A stretch of 35,498 nucleotides of DNA from an uncultured Clostridia bacterium (GTDB lineage Bacteria; Bacillota_I; Bacilli_A; RF39; UBA660): NCBI GenBank assembly GCA_946533175.1, contig CAMNBS010000003.1, positions 1 through 35,498 of the forward strand, written 5' to 3'. Positions 18,632 through 29,040 of the stretch are shown here, in pieces (within the stretch, counting starts at the first letter, position 1; each line of letters begins with the position of its first letter). The notes below the pieces were generated by a model that worked only from the letters and a program-made list of their open reading frames with translations, did no database searches and was not told the DNA's origin. The position numbers and the translations under genes were made by a program.

Positions 18632-19427
18632 CTTCTCCTTCTTCACTTACCGATGTATCTTGTTGTGGTCTTAATTCATCAACCAACATCATACGAGCAT
18701 CATCAAGGGCAAGATTATAGAATAATTCTCCTTTAACAGCAATAGAAATTCTACCCGTTTCTTCACTAACTATAATACTTATAGCATCACTTTCCTCAGC
18801 AATACCTAAGGCAGCACGATGACGAGTTCCTAATCTTTTATTAAGACTTATACTATTACTTGTTGGAAATACTGCACCAGCACAACTAATTCTGTTTCCT
18901 TGAATAATAACCGCACCATCATGTAATGGATTATTTGGAAAGAAAATAGAAATTAATAGTTCACTAGATAAATCAGCATACAATGGCTTAGCACGATTAA
19001 TATAATCAAGTAAGCTAACATCTCTTTCAATAACAATTAATGCCCCAATTTTAGATTTACGAAGGTAATCAATAGCATTAATTATTTCATAAACAAGTTT
19101 TTCACGTTCATCGACAGTTAAAGTTTTATGACGTCCAAGTAATTGGCTCCTTCCAAGTTGTTCTAATACTCCACGAATTTCTGGTTGAAAAATTATAATA
19201 ATCGCTAAAGGTCCATACATAATGACATACTCCAGTATTAACCCTAAAGTATTTAATCCTAACCAAGTACTAATAAGTTTTAATACAATAATAACTAAAA
19301 CTCCCTTAAACAACAAAGTCATTTTAACATTATTTTTTATATTCCTTAAAATATAATAAAACATTAACCAAACTAGCAAAACATCTAAAATATTTTTAAG
19401 TATATCTAATATATTATCAACAATCAT
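18609..19427 (-). CDS. cdaA: Diadenylate cyclase CdaA
   Basis: Three TM helices; NNPLHDGAVII and GTRHRAALGIAEESDAI DAC-domain motifs. Confidence 0.97.
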   Translation of the reverse strand: MIVDNILDILKNILDVLLVWLMFYYILRNIKNNVKMTLLFKGVLVIIVLKLISTWLGLNTLGLILEYVIMYGPLAIIIIFQPEIRGVLEQLGRSQLLGRHKTLTVDEREKLVYEIINAIDYLRKSKIGALIVIERDVSLLDYINRAKPLYADLSSELLISIFFPNNPLHDGAVIIQGNRISCAGAVFPTSNSISLNKRLGTRHRAALGIAEESDAISIIVSEETGRISIAVKGELFYNLALDDARMMLVDELRPQQDTSVSEEGEDEYEEIN

Positions 19428-19460
19428 TACTAACTCCTTTTATTATTTTAGTATATCAAA

Positions 19461-19485
19461 AAAAAGGATAATAGTAAATATCCTT
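19461..19485 (-). terminator. Terminator of the NlpC/P60 gene
   Basis: AAGGATA...TATCCTT stem followed by T-tract on the minus strand. Confidence 0.65.
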
Positions 19486-21179
19486 TAATGCAAATTATTT
19501 TTTTGTTTTTTCTTTTTTAAAATATATATTAATGAAGCAATTATAATAATAAACACTAAAACTATTCCAATAATAATTATTATAATCATTTGATTACTTT
19601 CTTTTCCTATTGATAAAATAGAAGTATTATTAGCACAATCTTTGATATAAATAGTTGTATCTTCATAAGGAATAGTTAAAATATTACTTTTTTGATAATT
19701 AATATTATCTTTTGAATAATAAAGCTCACAATTATCACTAGCATTTATCTTAATATCATAGTCACTTATCCCTTTTTTTATTATTTCATGATTATTAATT
19801 ACTGGTTTAGTATTATCTATATTAGTTATATTAGCAATATTATAATATGAAATATTATCTTTATTCATTAACCAAATATAGTATAATCCATTTTTATCTA
19901 TTTCAAAATGTAAGTTTTCTTTATACTCCAGCCAATTTAATTCATCATCTAATGCTTTACCTATTGCATAATAAGATACATTACTTATATTATCAGGAAT
20001 AATGCTAACATCGACTTTTTGAGCATAATTTGTATCATAATTCACTTTAAATATTGGTAATACTTCCTCTAGAAGATTAATCTGATAAGATACTTTATTT
20101 AATAATTCATCTTCAACAATTAATTCATATTTACCAAAAGCGATATTAATAAAAACATTTTCACTTTGAAAAGTATTAGTTAGTAAATAACGTATTTTAC
20201 TTTCATCAGTTGCAGTAACAGAAATATTATAAGTATTATTACCATTATATTTATATTCTATTTTCTCTATTTTAGGAGGAATATTATCAATATTAGCTAT
20301 TTCATATGAAGTAGTTTCGATATGACCTTTACTATCACGAACTGCTATATTATATATACCATTTTCTTTAACTATATAATTTATGCTATCCTTAATTTTA
20401 TTAACTTTTATCCAATTTAAAGATTTACTATTTAGACTAATGCTATAACTATCTATTTCTTTATCATCCTCTAGTTCAATAATCATTGTATTTTCTTTAT
20501 ATTTTTTTGAATTATCATATTTAATATTTATAGTAGGAATGGCATCATACCCTAAAATCTCTTTTTCCTTTGTATCAGGCCACGTTATAGACATATCAAC
20601 AGGTTTAGTAGCACCTTCTTCTCTTAATCTAACAACCATATATGTTTTGTAATATTGAGAATACCAATCAAAATTATCAACGAATAAACCACTACTTCTT
20701 GCTTGGGCAATCAAACCATCACCAATATATAAGAAAACGTGGGTAACCTCATTTTTATAATAACAAACAACAATATCTCCTTTTTCAAGATTTTTTTTTA
20801 TAAGATTATAATCACCTTTACTAACCTTATACATTGCCTTATTAAAGTGTATTCCCTCAGCATAATTAATATCCACATATGGATTATAAGGCCCTTTCAT
20901 AACTGGAAAACCATATGTATTATATAAAACATAGGAAACAAACGAATCACAATTAAAGACAAAATGACCTCGGTATAATTCTCCTTTAAAAGCAGGAATT
21001 CTTGTCTCACCACTACCATATTTTAAAAGAGGTGTTCCATCACTTGCTCGTCTTGCATTGCCTTTTTCTATCATTTCTTTAGCATATGTTGAAATATTAT
21101 CCTGTTGTTCTTTACTTAATGCATAATAATTTGGGCTTATGAATATTATTGCTAGTAAAAATATCACATATTTTATCAT
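19485..21179 (-). CDS. Secreted, C-terminally anchored NlpC/P60-like protein with Ig-like repeats
   Basis: Signal peptide; FNCDSFVSYVLY, GDIVVCYYKNEVTHVFLYIGDGLIAQA; repeated IANIDNIPP / IANITNIDNTKP segments; C-terminal TM plus KKKKQKNN. Confidence 0.8.
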   Translation of the reverse strand: MIKYVIFLLAIIFISPNYYALSKEQQDNISTYAKEMIEKGNARRASDGTPLLKYGSGETRIPAFKGELYRGHFVFNCDSFVSYVLYNTYGFPVMKGPYNPYVDINYAEGIHFNKAMYKVSKGDYNLIKKNLEKGDIVVCYYKNEVTHVFLYIGDGLIAQARSSGLFVDNFDWYSQYYKTYMVVRLREEGATKPVDMSITWPDTKEKEILGYDAIPTINIKYDNSKKYKENTMIIELEDDKEIDSYSISLNSKSLNWIKVNKIKDSINYIVKENGIYNIAVRDSKGHIETTSYEIANIDNIPPKIEKIEYKYNGNNTYNISVTATDESKIRYLLTNTFQSENVFINIAFGKYELIVEDELLNKVSYQINLLEEVLPIFKVNYDTNYAQKVDVSIIPDNISNVSYYAIGKALDDELNWLEYKENLHFEIDKNGLYYIWLMNKDNISYYNIANITNIDNTKPVINNHEIIKKGISDYDIKINASDNCELYYSKDNINYQKSNILTIPYEDTTIYIKDCANNTSILSIGKESNQMIIIIIIGIVLVFIIIIASLIYILKKKKQKNNLH

Positions 21180-21244
21180 ACAATCACCCTATTATAATTA
21201 TAGATTTTTTTTCAATAAAAAACAAGTATAACACTCTAATAAAA

Positions 21245-22060
21245 CTACTTAACCTCATAACAATCACTTGTACTAAAAAAGATATCATGGTCAATTTTTA
21301 TTAAATCATTTTTTATTCGAAGATAGTTGATATTACTAACAACCACTAATAATGTATTACTCTTTTTTTCATTACTATCCAAAATTGTTGCATTAATATG
21401 ATATTTATTAGATAATAAATGAATAATATCATCATTTTTTTTACTTTTAATAAAGATTACCTTATTTCGAGATATCCCTAAAATAATAATATTAGAAATA
21501 TAACTAGAAATATAGAGTAAAATAATAGCATATAAAACCATATTTATACCATAATAATATCCACCCATTAAAACAACCACAGTATTCAAAACAAAGTTTA
21601 CTGTACTAATTGATATTTTAAAATATTTATGCATAATAGGTGGAAAACAAGATAATCCACCAGAAGCATAACCATTTTTATAAGCTAAGCCACTACTTAC
21701 ACCAGATATGATACCTGCAATCAAACATACTAAAAAAATATCATGATATTCCAAAACAATAAGATTAGTGATATTTTCAGTTAATCTTACCGCAACAGGA
21801 TATAAAATACTAGCATAAACAATACTTAAAACAGTTTTTTTATCAAGAAAAAAAACACTTAATAAAAAACAGAAAATATAAATAATAGTTATTAAGTCAC
21901 TCGTTGATAATGGAACAATATTCGCAATAACTAATGATAGTCCTGAAGCACCACCAGCAACTATATTAATGGGCTTTAATAAAAGATTAAAATTAATAGC
22001 AGCTAAAAATTGTGAAATACTAAATTCAATAATACTCCGGATATTAATATGTTTTTTCAC
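21245..22060 (-). CDS. YitT family membrane protein
   Basis: Multi-TM; NIVAGGASGLSLVIANI, YKNGYASGGLS; C-terminal DUF2179-like domain; GTG start overlapping previous stop. Confidence 0.88.
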   Translation of the reverse strand: MKKHINIRSIIEFSISQFLAAINFNLLLKPINIVAGGASGLSLVIANIVPLSTSDLITIIYIFCFLLSVFFLDKKTVLSIVYASILYPVAVRLTENITNLIVLEYHDIFLVCLIAGIISGVSSGLAYKNGYASGGLSCFPPIMHKYFKISISTVNFVLNTVVVLMGGYYYGINMVLYAIILLYISSYISNIIILGISRNKVIFIKSKKNDDIIHLLSNKYHINATILDSNEKKSNTLLVVVSNINYLRIKNDLIKIDHDIFFSTSDCYEVK

Positions 22061-22881
22061 TTTCCACCACCAACTTCATAACTAGTTGATACTACAAAAA
22101 AAGCTTCTTTATCTAATTCTCTAATTCCATCACGTAATTTATAATAATCTCTAGTCGGAATAACAACAAATAAAATAGATTTTTCTTTATTCGTAAAAGC
22201 TCCTTTTCCTTTTAAAATAGTAACACCATGACCTAAATCATTAATAATGAATTTTTTAATTTCATTAGGATTATTAGTGATAATATAAAACGATTTATTT
22301 CCAGTAAAACCTAAAATAACTTTATCGATTACAGCACTATATGTATATATAGCTATAGCTGAATAAATAAGTGATTCAAAGCCAAAAACAATGGTTCCAA
22401 AAACTACTACAATACTATCCAAGAAAAAAGTTCCAATACCAAAAGAAACATGTAAATATTTATTTAATATTTTAGTAATAATATCAACACCACCAGTAGT
22501 ATATCCTTCTTTATAGACAATTCCTAAGCCAAAACCAAATACTACTCCACCTACTAAAGCTGCTACTAACTTATTATCAATTATAATATTCATATTAACT
22601 AAAATAAGATTAGATAAATAAATAAAAAGTGGAAATAATATAGAACCAATAAAAGATCTTAACATTTCTTCTTTATCAAGAAAAATAAAGCCAATAATAA
22701 ATAGAATTAGTGATAAAATCAATACTACCAATGACTCATTAAAAGAAAATAAATAATTCAATATTTCGGCAATACCTGATACTCCACCAGGTACAATATA
22801 GTATGGTGAAAAAAATATATTAAAAGATATCGCACAAATAAGTGTGCCACAAACAATCATAAAAAATCTTTTTATTCTCAT
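22057..22881 (-). CDS. YitT family membrane protein
   Basis: YYIVPGGVSGIAEILNYLF, YKEGYTTGGVDIITKIL; C-terminal DUF2179 domain (GHGVTILKGKGAFTNKEKSILFVVIPTRDYYKL). Confidence 0.92.
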   Translation of the reverse strand: MRIKRFFMIVCGTLICAISFNIFFSPYYIVPGGVSGIAEILNYLFSFNESLVVLILSLILFIIGFIFLDKEEMLRSFIGSILFPLFIYLSNLILVNMNIIIDNKLVAALVGGVVFGFGLGIVYKEGYTTGGVDIITKILNKYLHVSFGIGTFFLDSIVVVFGTIVFGFESLIYSAIAIYTYSAVIDKVILGFTGNKSFYIITNNPNEIKKFIINDLGHGVTILKGKGAFTNKEKSILFVVIPTRDYYKLRDGIRELDKEAFFVVSTSYEVGGGK

Positions 22882-22883
22882 AA

Positions 22884-23976
22884 TTACCTCTTTAAATATG
22901 CTTCTACAAAACCATCAAATTCCCCATCTAAAACTTTACTAATATTACTTGTTTCATAATTTGTTCGATGATCTTTAACTAAAGAATAAGGATGCATAAC
23001 ATAACTTCTGATTTGACTACCAAATTCTATATTGGAATTTTCTCCTTTTATATTATTCATTTCTTGTTGTTTTTTTTCAAGTTCAAGAAGTTTTAATTTT
23101 CCCTTCAAAACATTCATAGCGCTCTCCCTGTTTTGAATTTGACTTCGTTCATTTTGACAAGTAACTACAATCTTTGTTGGAAGATGTGTTATTCGAACAG
23201 CTGATTCTGTTCTATTTATATGTTGTCCTCCTGCTCCACTACTTCGATATACATCAATTTTTAAATCTTTTTCATCAATCTTTATATCCACTTCTTCATT
23301 AAATAATGGAGTAATATCCACACTAGCGAAAGAAGTATGACGTTTATGATTAGCATCAAAAGGACTTAAACGAACAAGACGATGAACACCTTTTTCACCC
23401 TTTAAATAACCATAAGCATAATTACCATGAATTTTAATCGAAGCACTTTTAAGACCAGCTTCATCACCATCTAAATATGATAATACTTCATATCGGTAGT
23501 TATGTCTTTCTAAATATCGTAAATACATACGAAATAACATATCTGCCCAATCACAAGACTCTGTTCCACCTGCTCCAGCATGAATTTCTAATATACAATC
23601 ATTCTTATCATACGGACCAGATAATAAAAGTAATACTTCTAAATTGTCAATTTTTTGACTTAATTCTTTAGTATTTTCTTCGATATTATGTATTAAATCT
23701 TCATCATTTTCCTCATATAAAAGATTAATCATTTCAAGATTATTATCAATATCTTTTGATGTATTCAAAACACTTGTAACTATTTCTTTTAAAGAGTTCA
23801 TCTCATCAATAATCTCTGTTGATTTTTTTTGATCATTCCAAAAACCATCTTCCAAAGTTATTTGTTCCAATTCCTTAATTTTCTCTTGCTTACTTGGAAT
23901 GTCAAAGTGACCTCCATAGATCTTCAACACGATTTTTATATTGCTCTAAAGCTTTCTTTATTTCTTGTATTTCCAT
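22884..23976 (-). CDS. prfB: Peptide chain release factor 2, with programmed +1 frameshift
   Basis: [23 protein letters not shown]; zero-frame ATG at 23976 encodes MEIQEIKKALEQYKNRVEDLWRSL-TGA, then +1 frame DIPSKQEKIKELEQIT. Confidence 0.96.
23901..23915 (-). promoter_or_regulatory. prfB programmed frameshift site
   Basis: Minus: GGAGG TCA CTT TGA C (SD-like element, 3-nt spacer, slippery CTT, in-frame TGA followed by C). Confidence 0.95.
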
Positions 23977-24010
23977 AATTTCATCCTCACATAAATTATA
24001 ACTTAATCGT

Positions 24011-24036
24011 AAAAAAAAATCCACACTAATTGTGGA
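24011..24036 (-). terminator. Terminator of the KilA-N gene
   Basis: Minus: TCCACA-ATTAG-TGTGGA then T9. Confidence 0.75.
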
Positions 24037-24055
24037 AATCTTTATTTATCCTCAA

Positions 24056-24937
24056 TTATATAGGTAACGATTGCCTGTTATTAACTTTATTTTCTATATA
24101 TTCAAGATTATTAAATGATTTATTATTTTTTAATAGTTCCATTTGCTTTCTAGCAATGTTATTTAATCTAATAAGTCTTTCACTTTGCGTTATTTTCATT
24201 TCAATTAATTCAGCATTGATATTTTCCAGATTGTTTAAAATTACCAAATGAAGTAAATCTGTATAATCTCTAATATTTCCTTTATCTGCAATTTTAGGAT
24301 TACCTTCTCTCCATTCTTTAGCAGTCATACCAAATAAGGCAACATTTAAAACATCGGCTTCTTCTGCATAAACATATTTTTTTTGTTTTTCAGTTAGAGT
24401 TGGAACTATTATACTTTTAATAGCATCAGTATGAACTACATAACTAACTTTTGCTAATACTCTATTAGCATGCCAATCAATTTTCTTCTGATAGGCTTCA
24501 TTTTTCTTTAATCTTTGAAATTCTTGAATTACATATAGTTTAAATTCTGGGCTTAGCCAACTTGCAAACTCAAAAGCAATATCTGAATCAGCAAACGTTC
24601 CACCATCATATCTACCTGATTTTGATATAATTCCAATAGCATTCGTTTCTCTTATCCATTTTTGAGGCGACATTTTAAAAGTATTGCTTCCAGCTTCATT
24701 TTTAAACGTATCGAATTTGCCCCCTTTAAAATTTTCATTATGTATACTTTCCCATAATCCTAAATATGAAATTACTTCTTTGCTTCTCATCCAATCCCTA
24801 ATAGGAAGTCTTGGTTCATCATTATCTGCATATCTTGCTAAATCAGTTAGTGAAATATATTCTTTATTTTCAATTATTAAAACACCAATTTTACGGTCTT
24901 TTACTATAAATTCAGTTTTAATATTGTCTTTATTCAT
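24056..24937 (-). CDS. KilA-N domain-containing (phage-type DNA-binding) protein
   Basis: EYISLTDLARYAD...PIRDWMRSKEVISYLGLWES...NAIGIISKSGRYDGGTFADSDIAFEFASWLSPEFKLYVIQEFQRLK. Confidence 0.88.
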   Translation of the reverse strand: MNKDNIKTEFIVKDRKIGVLIIENKEYISLTDLARYADNDEPRLPIRDWMRSKEVISYLGLWESIHNENFKGGKFDTFKNEAGSNTFKMSPQKWIRETNAIGIISKSGRYDGGTFADSDIAFEFASWLSPEFKLYVIQEFQRLKKNEAYQKKIDWHANRVLAKVSYVVHTDAIKSIIVPTLTEKQKKYVYAEEADVLNVALFGMTAKEWREGNPKIADKGNIRDYTDLLHLVILNNLENINAELIEMKITQSERLIRLNNIARKQMELLKNNKSFNNLEYIENKVNNRQSLPI

Positions 24938-25054
24938 AACTCACATCCTTTCTATAATTGAATAAAGTTTCTTTAATTATTTATTCTATCATAAAATTGA
25001 TCATTTAAATTAATAATTGTATAATTATCTCTCAAAATCTTCACTTTCTTTCCA

Positions 25055-25090
25055 CAAAAAAAATCAATTCCATTTGTAGAATTGATTTTT
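25055..25090. terminator. Strong terminator hairpin inside the KilA-N/lysS intergenic region
   Basis: AATCAATTC-catttgta-GAATTGATT flanked by A8 and T5; minus-strand reading ends in T8. Confidence 0.65.
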
Positions 25091-25314
25091 ATTAATAAAT
25101 TGAACCAAAATTAAACAAGACTATTTAATAGTGGAGATGAGTTACAATAAAAACAAACAAAATATCACTCAATAAATGTCAACTTTGTTTTACCAAAGTT
25201 TAGCTAAACCATTTTTTTAGTTAATTTATCTTGATATATAAAGTATAGTATATTTTTCATATGCTTTCGTATTATTCTGTCATTTTACAATTTACCTTTA
25301 AAATTGACCAATCT

Positions 25315-26787
25315 TTATTTATTATCAATTTGACGCATTAATGGGAATAGAACAACATCACGAATAGATGGTACATCATAGATTAACATTAATAATCGAT
25401 CTATTCCAAAACCAAGACCAGATATTGGTGGCATACCTTGTTCCATTGCTCCCATAAATCCTTCATCAACTTCCATTGTTTCTTCATCACCTTGTTCTTT
25501 AGCTAGTAATTGGTCTTCAAAAGCTTGACGTTGAATTATTGGATTAACAAGTTCAGAATATGCCTTACATAATTCCGTTCCACCAGCAACAACTTGAAAT
25601 ACATCAATAATACGACTATCATTATCATTACGACGGGCAAGTGGTATTAAAACTGCAGGATAATTATAAATAACAGTTGGTTCAACTATACCAGCACGAA
25701 TTGTTCTTTTATAAACGAAATCAATAATTTGACTTAATGAATAATAATCTTCTAAATCTTTATTAGTAAATAATCCCTTTTCAACAATTTTCTTTTTTAA
25801 TTCTTCAGGATTATCAATAGCTAAAAAATCAAATCCTAATATTTCTCTTAATTTTTCAACATAATTAATTCGAGTAAATTCTTTACCAAAATCTAAAGTA
25901 TTACCGCGATAAGTAATCGTTGTTGTTCCAACAAGTTCCATCATTAAACTTCGAATAAAGTTTTGATAAAATTTTAAATTATCTTCAAAATTCCAATATG
26001 AAGCATACCATTCAACTTGAGTGAATTCTTGTAAATGTTCTGTATCCATTCCTTCATTACGGAAACATTTTGCTACTTCATATACACGATGAAATCCTCC
26101 TGAAATACACTGCTTTAAGTATGTTTCAGGTGCAATACGTAAGTTTAAATCCATATCTAGAGCATTATGATGGGTATAAAATGGTCGAGCTGCTGCACCA
26201 CATACTGCTGTTTGCATAATTGGCGTTTCAACTTGTAAAAATTCATTTTCACCTAAATATTTATGAATAAATGAATATAATCTACTTCTACCTAAAAACA
26301 CTTTACGAGATTCTTCATTTGATATTAAATCAACATATCTTTCACGATAACGATCTTCAATATCTGTTAAGCCATGAAACTTTTCAGGAAGTGGCTTTAA
26401 TGCTTTACCTAAAAAAGTAAAATCATCAGCACGAAGAGTCTTTTCACCTGTTTGAGTAGTAAACATTTCCCCCTCTACACCAAGAAAATCTCCAACATCA
26501 ATCATTGATTTAAAAAAACTATATTTTTCTTCACCAACCAAGTCAATTTTAATAGATACCTGTAAACTTCCTTCTAAATCTCGAATACGTAAAAAAGATA
26601 ACTTACCCATTTTACGCATAAAAACGATTCTTCCTGCTACACGAACATCTTTCTCCCCATCTGGTAGATTAATCGCTTCATGTAAACGATGTGTAATTTC
26701 ATATCTTTCAGGATATGGATTACAAATTTTTTTAATTTCCTCTAATTTTTCTCTTCTAACAATTTCTTGTTCTGTTAATTCTCTCAT
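25315..26787 (-). CDS. lysS: Lysyl-tRNA synthetase, class II
   Basis: VAGRIVFMRKMGKLSFLRIRD; RYVDLI; FLQVETPIMQ; FRNEGMDTEHLQEFTQVEWYASY; GLGFGIDRLLMLI; start at ATG after GTGAGGAAATT (track start 26814). Confidence 0.97.
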   Translation of the reverse strand: MRELTEQEIVRREKLEEIKKICNPYPERYEITHRLHEAINLPDGEKDVRVAGRIVFMRKMGKLSFLRIRDLEGSLQVSIKIDLVGEEKYSFFKSMIDVGDFLGVEGEMFTTQTGEKTLRADDFTFLGKALKPLPEKFHGLTDIEDRYRERYVDLISNEESRKVFLGRSRLYSFIHKYLGENEFLQVETPIMQTAVCGAAARPFYTHHNALDMDLNLRIAPETYLKQCISGGFHRVYEVAKCFRNEGMDTEHLQEFTQVEWYASYWNFEDNLKFYQNFIRSLMMELVGTTTITYRGNTLDFGKEFTRINYVEKLREILGFDFLAIDNPEELKKKIVEKGLFTNKDLEDYYSLSQIIDFVYKRTIRAGIVEPTVIYNYPAVLIPLARRNDNDSRIIDVFQVVAGGTELCKAYSELVNPIIQRQAFEDQLLAKEQGDEETMEVDEGFMGAMEQGMPPISGLGFGIDRLLMLIYDVPSIRDVVLFPLMRQIDNK

Positions 26788-26797
26788 AATTTCCTCA

Positions 26798-27442
26798 CTA
26801 TTTTTCTTCAACAATTTCCCCTTCTATTTGTTCTTCATCTTTTATATTAATAATTTTAGTATTTCCTAATAAATCATGTAAACCCCTTCCATCTTCGCGA
26901 TATAGCATAAAGATAAAAGATAAAAGCATAGTTACCAATAAAAGATTACTTGAAAGACTATCATATTTTATAAAAGCCTCTTTTTCTAATGTACTAATTA
27001 AAATGACGTCTATCGCATTAAATAAAATCATATTAATAATTATACTTCTTAAGAAATAATTAAATATTGTTAATTTCTTATTATTAGCACTTGTAATCTT
27101 TATTTTTACAATATATTTACCTAAGGTTATACCATGGCAGAAATAACACATAATTACATAATAAACAATCGATACACCAAGAGTTATTACAGTTACTGGA
27201 ACACTTTCTTTACTCATACTATAACTAATATCTTTTAATTCATTATTATATTCTTCAGAAGTAATTTCTTCATTTGTTCTTTTTTCTACTAAATCAATCA
27301 TTTTTTGAACTTCAGCTTCATATTTATTATCATTACCTGTAATAATAATAGCTAATATTCCTGATAAAATAACAACAATTAAAAAATCAATGCCATAGGC
27401 AATTACTCGCTTATATAAATATGGTTTTTTCTTATTCATCAT
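26798..27442 (-). CDS. RDD family membrane protein
   Basis: [50 protein letters not shown]. Confidence 0.85.
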   Translation of the reverse strand: MMNKKKPYLYKRVIAYGIDFLIVVILSGILAIIITGNDNKYEAEVQKMIDLVEKRTNEEITSEEYNNELKDISYSMSKESVPVTVITLGVSIVYYVIMCYFCHGITLGKYIVKIKITSANNKKLTIFNYFLRSIIINMILFNAIDVILISTLEKEAFIKYDSLSSNLLLVTMLLSFIFMLYREDGRGLHDLLGNTKIINIKDEEQIEGEIVEEK

Positions 27443-28424
27443 AGTTCTCCTTAAAATCATTTAATAAATTAATTATATCACATACTCTATTCGCTTGATA
27501 GACTTTTTCTTTAATAAGATTACTATTTTTTAAACCTTTTAAATACCAAGCAATATGATTTCTAATTTCCAAACAGACTAATTTTTCAGGTTTAATCTTA
27601 CTTAAATAATCCAAATGTTTTAATGCCATATCTATTTTTTCTTTATACGTACGTTTCCGTGGCAGACCACCATTTTTTAAAAAGATATTAATATCACTCA
27701 CAAGCCAAGGATTACCCAATACACCGCGACCAACCATAATAAGATCACAACCTGTCTCATCAAGCATTCTTTTAGCATCATATACATCTTTAATATCCCC
27801 ATTACCAATCACTGGAATACTAACACTTTCTTTAACCTTCTTAATAAGACTCCAATCAGCTGTTCCACTATAACCTTGACTTCTAGTTCTTGGATGAATA
27901 CAAATAGCTTTAGCACCAGCTTTTTCACATATTTTTGCCACTTCACATGCATTAATACTATTTTTATCCCAACCACTTCTTATCTTAACAGTTACAGGAC
28001 ATTTAACCGCTTCACATACACTTTTAACAATAGAATATATTTTATCTGGATTTTTCAAAAGGGCACTACCAGCTTGAGATTTAACTGCTACTTTTGGAAC
28101 AGGACACCCCATATTAATATCAATAATATCTGGTTTCATTTCTTTTTCAATATATTTTGCAGCTTTAACAAAAGTTTCTTCATCACTACCAAAAATTTGT
28201 TGCGTAATAGGTCTTTCTACTTCTTCCATAAATAACATATCTTTTGTTTTATTATTTCCATAAAAGATTGCCTTATCACTAACCATTTCAGCATATATTA
28301 AAGCAGCTCCTTCTTCTTTAATTATTTTACGAAAAGCACTATTACATATTCCTGCCATAGGAGCTAAAACTACTTTACCATTAATACAAACATTACCAAT
28401 TTTAATACACATATTATCACCCAT
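27432..28424 (-). CDS. dusB: tRNA-dihydrouridine synthase
   Basis: [71 protein letters not shown]. Confidence 0.95.
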   Translation of the reverse strand: MGDNMCIKIGNVCINGKVVLAPMAGICNSAFRKIIKEEGAALIYAEMVSDKAIFYGNNKTKDMLFMEEVERPITQQIFGSDEETFVKAAKYIEKEMKPDIIDINMGCPVPKVAVKSQAGSALLKNPDKIYSIVKSVCEAVKCPVTVKIRSGWDKNSINACEVAKICEKAGAKAICIHPRTRSQGYSGTADWSLIKKVKESVSIPVIGNGDIKDVYDAKRMLDETGCDLIMVGRGVLGNPWLVSDINIFLKNGGLPRKRTYKEKIDMALKHLDYLSKIKPEKLVCLEIRNHIAWYLKGLKNSNLIKEKVYQANRVCDIINLLNDFKENYDE

Positions 28425-28488
28425 GTATACGCCCAATAAAGCGTTTTTGAATTAATGACCATATTATACTATAAAAAATAATAAAAAA

Positions 28489-28512
28489 AAAGAGTTAACT
28501 TAATAACTCTAT
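28489..28512 (-). terminator. Terminator of the LysM lipoprotein gene
   Basis: Minus: AGAGTTA-TTAAGT-TAACTCT then T-tract. Confidence 0.6.
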
Positions 28513-28967
28513 TTTGCGGCATAATTATAGATTATTTGATCAACTTCAATTAGATCAATATTCTTAATACCATTATACTTTGCTAACTTGTAGCAATTAA
28601 CATGCCATGTTCTAGCAATTAAACTTAAGGTATCTCCCCATACTACTTTATAACTCTTAGCTCCACGTGATGAATTAATTCTAGTGTTTTCTTTCCATTC
28701 AACACCATTTCTCTTTAATAATTTAACAGTTTTTTTTGTAGTATTAGAAGCATTTGAATTATTATTAGTATTATTGGCATTATTATTGTTGTTACTATTG
28801 TTATTAGTTTGACCTTCTTGTTTTCCTGTTTCATTTTGTTTTTGTCCTTCTTGTGACTCAGGTTTCTTTTCATCTTCATTAGGATCCTTTTCACAACCAG
28901 CAGCAATAACCAAAGTAAATACTAACAATAAACTTAAGAAAAATGTACTAAGTTTCTTTGAATTCAT
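28509..28967 (-). CDS. Lipoprotein with Asn-rich linker and C-terminal LysM domain
   Basis: Lipobox VIAAGC; TNNNSNNNNNANNTNNNSNASN linker; SYKVVWGDTLSLIARTWHVNCYKLAKYNGIKNIDLIEVDQIIY. Confidence 0.82.
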   Translation of the reverse strand: MNSKKLSTFFLSLLLVFTLVIAAGCEKDPNEDEKKPESQEGQKQNETGKQEGQTNNNSNNNNNANNTNNNSNASNTTKKTVKLLKRNGVEWKENTRINSSRGAKSYKVVWGDTLSLIARTWHVNCYKLAKYNGIKNIDLIEVDQIIYNYAAK

Positions 28968-29040
28968 AATGTTCCCCCAATCTGTTATTTTTCACATATT
29001 CAATATACCATATTTTATAGATGAAAAGCAAATACTTGAC

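Noticed and set aside
20739-20927. Plus-strand 62-aa ORF
   Set aside because: Antisense to the NlpC/P60 domain
23477-23671. Plus-strand 64-aa ORF
   Set aside because: Antisense to prfB
24030-24965. Plus-strand 73-aa and 93-aa ORFs around the KilA-N gene; considered as an antitoxin or antisense partner
   Set aside because: Antisense translations of the KilA-N gene with no own RBS or recognisable domain
27876-28235. Plus-strand 119-aa F/T/N-rich ORF
   Set aside because: Antisense to dusB, biased composition
28800-28870. AAC/AAT tract in the LysM lipoprotein, considered as a microsatellite or phase-variable repeat
   Set aside because: Codons are irregular (AAC/AAT mixed with others), so slipped-strand variation is not supported
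28715-28906. 63-aa frame-shifted ORF in the Asn-rich linker
   Set aside because: Overlaps the LysM lipoprotein in another frame; product of the repetitive AAT/AAC codons
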